Origin: Achromobacter anxifer
GTDB taxonomy: Bacteria; Pseudomonadota; Gammaproteobacteria; Burkholderiales; Burkholderiaceae_B
DNA length: 64,000 bases
Direction of reading: 5' to 3'
Assembly: GCF_903652925.1 (NCBI RefSeq)
Contig: NZ_CAHLAR010000007.1
Span: 248,001-312,000, forward strand
This document shows, piece by piece, positions 56,813 through 64,000 of the stretch; the first letter of the stretch is position 1, and every line of letters begins with the position of its first letter. A program made the translations under genes and the position numbers. The notes below the pieces were generated by a model. The model was not told the DNA's origin and made no database searches. It was given only the letters and a program-made list of their open reading frames with translations.

Positions 56813-57649
56813 ATGCCCGCTCAAACCAGCAACACCACGGAATTCGCCCTGCGCCTGGAAGGTGTGGCGCTAGGCTACGGTGATTTCACCGTCTTGCGCG
56901 ATATCTCCATGGACGTGCGCGCCGGCCAGGTGGTCGCCATCATGGGCGGTTCGGGCTCGGGCAAGACCACGCTGCTGCGTGCGGCCACCGGCCAGCTCAC
57001 CGCGCAGCGGGGCCGGGTGCTGGCTTTCGGCCAGGACATGGCCAACGTCAATCGCGCCGAACTGCAAGCATTGCGCACCCGCATGGGCGTGCTGTTCCAG
57101 CAGGGCGCGCTCTTCACCGACCTGAACGTCTTCGAGAACGTGGCTTTCCCGCTGCGCGAGCACACCAAGCTGACGGAACCGGAAGTCACGGAACGCGTGC
57201 TGGACAAGCTCGACGCCGTGGGCCTGCGCGCGGCCGCGCACCTGAAGGTGGCCGAGATCTCCGGCGGCATGGCCCGGCGCGTGGCGCTGGCCCGCGCCGT
57301 GGTGCTGGAACCCGAACTCATTCTGTACGACGAACCGTTTGCCGGGCTGGACCCGATCTCGCTGGGCATTACCGCCCGCCTGATCCGCAGCCTGGCCGAC
57401 CGGCTCGGCTGCGCCTCGGTGCTGATCACGCACGATGTGCACGAATCTTTTGCCATCGCGGACCAGGTGTACCTGGTCGGGCAGGGCAAGCTTGCCGCCT
57501 CCGGCACGCCGGAAATGCTATCGGCCTCGCAAGACCCCTACGTGCAGCAGTTCCTCAAAGGGGAGCCTGACGGCCCGGTCGCGTTCCAGTATCCCGAAAC
57601 GCCCGCTTTCAAGAAGTGGCTTTCCCAACAGGAGGGACGCCGCGCATGA
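56813..57649 (+). CDS. mlaF: Phospholipid transport ATPase MlaF
   Basis: Encodes 278 residues with intact ABC motifs: Walker A GGSGSGKTTLL, signature ISGGMARRVALARA, Walker B LILYDEPFAGLD and H-loop ITHDVHE. It powers retrograde phospholipid transport at the inner membrane. ATG at 56813 is used; upstream frame is not conserved. Its stop overlaps the mlaE start by 4 nt. Confidence 0.95.
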   Translation: MPAQTSNTTEFALRLEGVALGYGDFTVLRDISMDVRAGQVVAIMGGSGSGKTTLLRAATGQLTAQRGRVLAFGQDMANVNRAELQALRTRMGVLFQQGALFTDLNVFENVAFPLREHTKLTEPEVTERVLDKLDAVGLRAAAHLKVAEISGGMARRVALARAVVLEPELILYDEPFAGLDPISLGITARLIRSLADRLGCASVLITHDVHESFAIADQVYLVGQGKLAASGTPEMLSASQDPYVQQFLKGEPDGPVAFQYPETPAFKKWLSQQEGRRA

Positions 57650-58434
57650 GCGGATCCAACAACGCCATCGGCGCCCTGGGCGGCTGGGTGCGCAACCGCG
57701 TTTCCGGCATCGGCTACTTCACCCGCTTCTTCGGCTCCATGCTGGCGCGCAGCGGCATTGCGCTGTCGCGTCCGCGCCTGGTGTCGCAGCAGGTCCACTT
57801 CATCGGCAACTACTCGCTGCTGATCATCGCCGTGTCCGGCATGTTCGTGGGCTTCGTGCTGGGGCTGCAGGGTTATTACACGCTGAACCGCTACGGTTCG
57901 GAAGAAGCGCTGGGCCTGCTGGTGGCCCTGTCGCTGGTGCGGGAACTGGGACCCGTGGTCACGGCGCTGCTGTTCGCCGGCCGCGCGGGCACCTCGCTAA
58001 CCGCGGAAATCGGCCTGATGAAGGCCGGCGAACAACTCGCGGCCATGGAAGTCATGGCCGTGGACCCCATACGCCGCGTGCTGGTGCCGCGCCTGTGGGG
58101 CGGCATCATCGCCATGCCCATCCTGGCGGCGGTGTTCTCCATGGTGGGCATTCTGGGCGGCTGGGTCGTGGGCGTGCTGATGATAGGCGTGGACGCCGGC
58201 GCCTTCTGGTCGCAGATGCAGAACGGCGTCGACGTCTGGAAGGACGTAGCCAATGGCGTCATCAAGAGCCTGGTGTTCGGCGTCACGGTGACGCTGGTTG
58301 CGCTCTACGAAGGTTGGCAGGCCAAGCCCACCCCCGAAGGCGTTGCCCGCGCCACCACGCGCACCGTGGTGGTGGGCTCCCTGGCGGTACTTGGGCTGGA
58401 CTTCCTGCTCACCGCCTTGATGTTTGGAAATTGA
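57646..58434 (+). CDS. mlaE: Phospholipid transport permease MlaE
   Basis: Encodes 262 residues with five or so helices and the family segments FVGFVLGLQGYYTLNRYGSEEALGLL and LFAGRAGTSLTAEIGLMKAGEQLAAMEVMAVDP. GGAGGG precedes the ATG. Coupled to mlaF (ATGA overlap); partner of MlaD. Confidence 0.95.
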   Translation: MSGSNNAIGALGGWVRNRVSGIGYFTRFFGSMLARSGIALSRPRLVSQQVHFIGNYSLLIIAVSGMFVGFVLGLQGYYTLNRYGSEEALGLLVALSLVRELGPVVTALLFAGRAGTSLTAEIGLMKAGEQLAAMEVMAVDPIRRVLVPRLWGGIIAMPILAAVFSMVGILGGWVVGVLMIGVDAGAFWSQMQNGVDVWKDVANGVIKSLVFGVTVTLVALYEGWQAKPTPEGVARATTRTVVVGSLAVLGLDFLLTALMFGN

Positions 58435-58446
58435 TACGGATCGATC

Positions 58447-58944
58447 ATGTCTCGCGAAAAAACCGACTTCTGGGTAGGCCTGTTTGTCTTGCTGGGCGCG
58501 ATCGCGCTGGCATTCCTGGCGTTGCGCGCCGGCAACTTGAGTACCTTTTCTTTCGCGCCAACCTATACGCTGACGGCCAACTTCGATAACGTAGGCGGCC
58601 TCAAGGTGCGCGCGCCCGTCAAGAGCGCCGGGGTCGTCGTGGGCCGGGTGTCCGGCATCTCGTTCGATGACAAGACCTACCAGGCGATCGTCTCGGTCAA
58701 CCTGGAAACGGCTTATCAGTTCCCCAAGGACACTTCGGCGTCCATCCTGACTTCGGGCCTGCTGGGCGAACAGTACCTGGGCCTGACCGCGGGCAGCGAA
58801 GAGGAAAACTTTGCCGATGGCGGCAAGATCCGCTACACGCAAAGCGCAGTGGTGCTTGAACAACTGATCAGCCAGTTCCTGTATGGGTCGGCGGAGAAGC
58901 AAGGCACGAACGCGCCGGAACCCGCCGCGAAGACGCCTAATTAA
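58447..58944 (+). CDS. mlaD: Phospholipid-binding MCE-domain protein MlaD
   Basis: Encodes 165 residues: one N-terminal helix (WVGLFVLLGAIALAFLALRAG) and an MCE domain (YTLTANFDNVGGLKVRAPVKSAGVVVGRV, then ILTSGLLGEQYLGLTAG). Forms the hexameric ring on MlaE in the periplasm. The 12-nt gap to mlaE places it in the same operon. Confidence 0.95.
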   Translation: MSREKTDFWVGLFVLLGAIALAFLALRAGNLSTFSFAPTYTLTANFDNVGGLKVRAPVKSAGVVVGRVSGISFDDKTYQAIVSVNLETAYQFPKDTSASILTSGLLGEQYLGLTAGSEEENFADGGKIRYTQSAVVLEQLISQFLYGSAEKQGTNAPEPAAKTPN

Positions 58945-59025
58945 AGACAATGCGACAGACGCGGTAACAGCCTTGCGTCTCAGGTCCGCAATATCATAAG
59001 AATTGTTGATAGGGATACCCTGATC

Positions 59026-59808
59026 ATGAACACGAAAGCTCTCTCCAGGATTGCCACTGTCGCCGCCGCAGGCGCGTTGATGGCTGGCTGCGCGGCGCCG
59101 CAGAACCCGGATCCTCGCGATCCCTGGGAAGGCTTCAACCGGGGTGTCTACAAGTTCAACGACACCGTCGACCGCGCCGTCTTCAAGCCGGTGGCGCAGG
59201 CCTACACCTACGTCACGCCGCAGCCGGTGCGCAGCTGCGTGCACAACATCTTCAGCAACGTCGGCGACCTCTGGTCCGGCGCCAACAGCTTCCTGCAAGG
59301 CCGCGGCCACGACTTCGTCAACACGCTGGGCCGCTTCCTGTTCAACACCACCATGGGCGTGGGCGGCTGCTTCGACGTCGCCTCGGCCAACGGCGCGCGC
59401 CGCATCCCGAACGACTTCGGCACGACGCTGGGCGTGTGGGGCTTCGGCCAGGGTCCGTACTTGGTGCTGCCGTTCTTCGGCGCGTCCTCGGTGCGCGACG
59501 GCGTGGGCCTGGTGGGCGACTACGCCGGCACGACCTACGGCTACATGGGCGTGGACTCCATCGACAACGTCCGCCTGCGTAATTCGCTGTGGGGCCTGCG
59601 CGTCGTCGACACGCGTTCCAGCCTGCTGAGCGCCACCGACACGATCGACCGCGTCGCGCTCGACCCGTACAGCTTCATCCGCGACGCCTATTTGCAGCGC
59701 CGCGCCGCCATGGTGCTGGGCCAGAAGGTGGACGACGAGTCCGCGCTGCCCAACTACGAAGACGACGAGGGCGAAGCCGCCCCCGTTGCACAACCGGCGG
59801 TCAAGTAA
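59026..59808 (+). CDS. mlaA: Outer-membrane lipoprotein MlaA (VacJ)
   Basis: Encodes 260 residues with a lipoprotein signal (AAGALMAGCAAPQ). DPWEGFNRGVYKFND, RFLFNTTMGVGGCFDVA and FGQTLGVWG-type motifs (here FGTTLGVWGFGQGPYLVLPFFG) identify MlaA, which removes phospholipid from the outer leaflet. Location within the mla operon, between mlaD and mlaC, is the betaproteobacterial order. Confidence 0.95.
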   Translation: MNTKALSRIATVAAAGALMAGCAAPQNPDPRDPWEGFNRGVYKFNDTVDRAVFKPVAQAYTYVTPQPVRSCVHNIFSNVGDLWSGANSFLQGRGHDFVNTLGRFLFNTTMGVGGCFDVASANGARRIPNDFGTTLGVWGFGQGPYLVLPFFGASSVRDGVGLVGDYAGTTYGYMGVDSIDNVRLRNSLWGLRVVDTRSSLLSATDTIDRVALDPYSFIRDAYLQRRAAMVLGQKVDDESALPNYEDDEGEAAPVAQPAVK

Positions 59809-59855
59809 ACCGCCAACCGCGAGTTCCGCGGTATCAGTGCTAGTAAGGAGTTTTG

Positions 59856-60485
59856 ATGCGAGTATCCCTAGTTTCCCTGCTGCAACGTCTGGTCTTCACG
59901 GGCCTTCTGGGCCTGAGCCTGGCCGCCGGCGCGCAGGCCAAACCCGACCCCAACGGCGCCCCCGACCAGTTCGTGCTGTCCGCGGCCAATGAGGCCCTGG
60001 ACGTGCTGAAGGCCGACGGCGCCGTCAAGGCCGGCAACACCGCCCGCATCAACCAGGTCGTCAACGAGCACATCCTGCCCTACGTCAACTTCCAGAAGAC
60101 GACGCGCCTGGCCGCGGGCCGCTACTGGCGCCAGGCCTCCGACCAACAGAAGAAGGAACTGGCCGAGGCTTTCCGCGGCACGCTGGTGCGCACCTACAGC
60201 GGCGCGCTGACCCGCGTCACGTCCAGCACCGCCGTCAGCGCGCTGCCGTTCCGCGGCGATCCCAAGGCCGACGACGTGGTCGTGCGCACGCTGATCAGCC
60301 AAGCCAACGGCCAGCCGACCGGCGTCGACTACCGCCTGGAAAAGACGCCCCAGGGCTGGAAGATCTACGACATGAACGTCGAAGGCATCTGGCTGATCGA
60401 AAACTACCGCAACCAGTTCGCGCAGCAGATCAATCAGAACGGCATCGACGGCCTGATCAAGGCGCTGAACCAGCGCAATCAGTGA
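59856..60485 (+). CDS. mlaC: Periplasmic phospholipid carrier MlaC
   Basis: Encodes 209 residues with a signal peptide (LLGLSLAAGAQA) and the toluene-tolerance Ttg2D fold: ILPYVNFQKTTRLAAGRYWRQAS, ELAEAFRGTLVRTYSGAL and WKIYDMNVEGIWLIENYRNQF. It carries lipid between MlaA and MlaFED. AAGGAG precedes the ATG at 59856. Followed by a terminator, not by mlaB. Confidence 0.95.
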   Translation: MRVSLVSLLQRLVFTGLLGLSLAAGAQAKPDPNGAPDQFVLSAANEALDVLKADGAVKAGNTARINQVVNEHILPYVNFQKTTRLAAGRYWRQASDQQKKELAEAFRGTLVRTYSGALTRVTSSTAVSALPFRGDPKADDVVVRTLISQANGQPTGVDYRLEKTPQGWKIYDMNVEGIWLIENYRNQFAQQINQNGIDGLIKALNQRNQ

Positions 60486-60503
60486 CAGGCCTTGCGGCTG
60501 TCG

Positions 60504-60555
60504 CGGCCCGGCGCGCCCTTGCGGCCCGCCGGGCCGATTATTTTGGGGACAGACC
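60504..60555 (+). terminator. Terminator after mlaC
   Basis: Ten-bp stem cggcccggcg / cgccgggccg around a 23-nt loop, then attatttt. It separates the mla genes from the next unit. Confidence 0.65.
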
Positions 60556-60612
60556 AACCGGATACCCGGGGAAACGCCAGGGCTACCGGCCGGGCCCGCA
60601 GCGGCGCGCTTA

Positions 60613-60618
60613 TATAAT
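60613..60618 (+). promoter_or_regulatory. Consensus -10 element before the YadGH-type exporter operon
   Basis: TATAAT in an otherwise very GC-rich stretch, 37 bp before the ATG at 60655. No good -35 hexamer is visible at 16-18 nt. Confidence 0.5.
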
Positions 60619-60654
60619 GATCAATTCGCTCTTTTCGGGCCACTTGCCGCCGTC

Positions 60655-61467
60655 ATGTCCGCCGTCAGTCTAGAAAACGTCTCCAAGGTCTACTCCCCGC
60701 GCCAGCGCGGCTGGCAAAAGCTGCTCGGGCGCGCGCCCGGCGCCGGCTTCCAGGCGCTGGACAACGTCAGCCTGAACATCGAGCACGGCGAGTTCTTCGG
60801 CCTGCTCGGCCCCAATGGCGCCGGCAAGACCACCTTGATCTCGATCCTGGCCGGCCTGGCGCACGCCAGCTCGGGCCGCGCCACGGTCTGTGGATACGAC
60901 GTCGTGGCCGACTACAAGTCGGCGCGGCGGGCCCTGGGCGTGGTGCCGCAAGAACTCGTCTACGACCCGTTCTTCACGGTGCGCGAAACCCTGCGCATCC
61001 AGTCCGGCTATTTCGGCCTGCGCAAGAACGACGACTGGATCGACGAAATCCTGTTCAACCTGGGGCTGGCCGACAAGGCCAACTCCAACATGCGGGCGCT
61101 GTCCGGCGGCATGAAGCGCCGCGTGCTGGTGGCGCAGGCGCTGGTGCACCGCCCGCCCGTGATCGTGCTGGACGAACCCACCGCCGGCGTCGACGTGGAC
61201 CTGCGGCGCACGCTGTGGGAATTCATCTCGCGCCTGAACAAGGCCGGCCACACCATCATGCTGACCACCCACTACCTGGAAGAAGCGGAAGCCCTGTGCG
61301 GCCGCATCGCCATGCTCAAGCGCGGCCGCATCGTGGCGCTCGACACCACCCAGGCCCTGATGGCCCGCGTCGGCGGAGTCGACCTGGAAGACGCCTTCGT
61401 GCGCATAATGCACGAAGGCGACGAGCAACCCGCGCCCGCCCTGCAACCCGAAGAGATCTCGTCATGA
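60655..61467 (+). CDS. ABC exporter ATP-binding protein (YadG type)
   Basis: Encodes 270 residues with Walker A GPNGAGKTTLI, signature LSGGMKRRVLVAQAL, Walker B VIVLDEPTAGVD and H-loop TTHYLEE. All catalytic residues are intact. Its permease follows with a 4-nt overlap. E. coli YadGH is an ABC-2 exporter of unknown substrate; in betaproteobacteria it is regularly between mla and murA. Confidence 0.92.
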   Translation: MSAVSLENVSKVYSPRQRGWQKLLGRAPGAGFQALDNVSLNIEHGEFFGLLGPNGAGKTTLISILAGLAHASSGRATVCGYDVVADYKSARRALGVVPQELVYDPFFTVRETLRIQSGYFGLRKNDDWIDEILFNLGLADKANSNMRALSGGMKRRVLVAQALVHRPPVIVLDEPTAGVDVDLRRTLWEFISRLNKAGHTIMLTTHYLEEAEALCGRIAMLKRGRIVALDTTQALMARVGGVDLEDAFVRIMHEGDEQPAPALQPEEISS

Positions 61468-62276
61468 CCCAGCCCGCCGCGACCGCCAGCCAGCCGCTGG
61501 TGCAGCCCCGCCTGGACGCGGGTTCCGGCTTTCCAACCCTGCTGCGCAAGGAATTGCTGCGCTTCTGGAAGGTCAGCTTCCAGACCATCGCCGCCCCTGT
61601 CATCACCGCGCTGCTGTACCTGCTGGTCTTCGCGCACGTGCTGGAAGGGCGCGTCATGGTGTACGGCAGCGTGCCCTACACGGCCTTCCTGATCCCCGGG
61701 CTCATGATGATGAGCATGCTGCAGAACGCCTTCGCCAATCCCTCGTCCTCGCTGATCCAAAGCCGCATCACCGGCAACCTGGTGTTCATGCTGCTGCCGC
61801 CGCTGTCGCACCGCGACATCTTCGCCGCCTACGTGCTGGCGGCGATCGTGCGCGGCCTGGCGGTCGGCCTGTGCGTGTGGATCGTGGCGCTGTTCTTCGT
61901 CTCGCTGATTCCCGCCCACCCGCTGTGGCTGGCCGTCTTCGCGGTGCTGGCCTGCGGCATCATGGGCGTGCTGGGCCTGATCGCCGGCCTGTGGTCCGAG
62001 AAATTCGACCAGCTCGCGGCCTTCCAGAATTTCCTGATCATGCCGGCCACCTTCCTGTCCGGCGTGTTCTATTCCATCCATACGCTCCCCGCCTTCTGGC
62101 AGAGCGTGTCCCACTGGAACCCCATCTTCTACACCATCGACGGTTTCCGCTACGGATTCTTCTCGGTGTCGGACGTCTCCCCCTGGCGCAGCCTGGCGGT
62201 GGTGACGGGGGTGTTCCTCGCGCTATCGCTCTATGCGCTGCGGCTACTGGCCAGCGGCTACAAACTCAGGAACTGA
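61464..62276 (+). CDS. ABC-2 permease (YadH type)
   Basis: Encodes 270 residues with six helices. SFQTIAAPVITALLYLLVFAHVL, FLIPGLMMMSMLQNAF and FLIMPATFLSGVFYSIHTLP match ABC-2 permeases of the YadH/NodJ group. Overlaps the ATPase gene (ATGA). Substrate unknown. Confidence 0.92.
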   Translation: MTQPAATASQPLVQPRLDAGSGFPTLLRKELLRFWKVSFQTIAAPVITALLYLLVFAHVLEGRVMVYGSVPYTAFLIPGLMMMSMLQNAFANPSSSLIQSRITGNLVFMLLPPLSHRDIFAAYVLAAIVRGLAVGLCVWIVALFFVSLIPAHPLWLAVFAVLACGIMGVLGLIAGLWSEKFDQLAAFQNFLIMPATFLSGVFYSIHTLPAFWQSVSHWNPIFYTIDGFRYGFFSVSDVSPWRSLAVVTGVFLALSLYALRLLASGYKLRN

Positions 62277-62281
62277 CGTCC

Positions 62282-64000
<1,719 letters not shown>

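Overview
The window is chromosomal DNA of a high-GC betaproteobacterium in the order Burkholderiales, most likely family Alcaligenaceae (Achromobacter/Bordetella group). The case rests on gene content and order: caa3-type cox cluster with DUF2970 and DUF2909 proteins, PhaM, Bug-family solute receptor, mlaFEDAC-bolA-murA-hisG, and a domesticated Y1-transposase relative in front of gltBD. No tRNA, rRNA, intact IS element or CRISPR array was seen.

Region 1 (about 1-13,533, all minus strand) is a complete-looking capsule operon of the Vi-antigen type: tviB-tviD-tviE-vexA-vexB-vexC-vexD-vexE followed by a pectate-lyase-like gene matching the Vi depolymerase VexL. The homologues of tviA (regulator) and tviC (UDP-GlcNAcA 4-epimerase) are not in the window. 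The VexC position holds a protein collinear with KpsT/VexC ATPases whose Walker A, signature, Walker B and H-loop residues are all lost although the frame is open; its VexB partner carries an extra ~190-residue cytoplasmic N-terminus. The operon is preceded by an AT-rich gene-free stretch of about 820 bp.

Region 2 (14,358-17,284, plus strand) is a compact accessory cassette: an XRE-type regulator, a YaaW-like membrane protein with a C-terminal zinc ribbon, one or two tiny ORFs, and a coiled-coil protein ending in a Zc3h12a/NYN-type RNase domain. It ends at a strong bidirectional terminator shared with glmS. I know of no described system with this composition.

Region 3 (17,377-31,434) is mostly housekeeping: glmS, an Lrp/AsnC regulator, a GT4 glycosyltransferase with ugd, an MFS exporter with glmU, phaM, a glycine-zipper protein, and heme A/cytochrome oxidase assembly genes (sco, ctaB, ctaA, a thioredoxin-like protein, surf1). 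Region 4 (31,538-35,712) is the cox operon coxB(-cyt c)-coxA-small protein-DUF2970-coxC, lacking ctaG/cox11.

Region 5 (36,004-44,744) holds a Nudix hydrolase, a CPA1 antiporter with cyclic-nucleotide-binding domain divergent from a CpdA-like phosphodiesterase, a candidate small RNA with a CU-rich loop, rpoH under a perfect CIRCE operator, a membrane protein, S-formylglutathione hydrolase and the Y1-transposase relative. Region 6 (45,237-64,000) holds gltBD, ompW with an FNR-type box, a LysR/MFS divergent pair, a Bug receptor with a nitronate monooxygenase, mlaFEDAC (no mlaB), a YadGH-type ABC exporter, bolA/ibaG, murA and the start of hisG.

Metabolically, GlmS and GlmU make UDP-GlcNAc, which TviB oxidises for the capsule and MurA uses for peptidoglycan; Mla proteins maintain the outer membrane in which the capsule is anchored.
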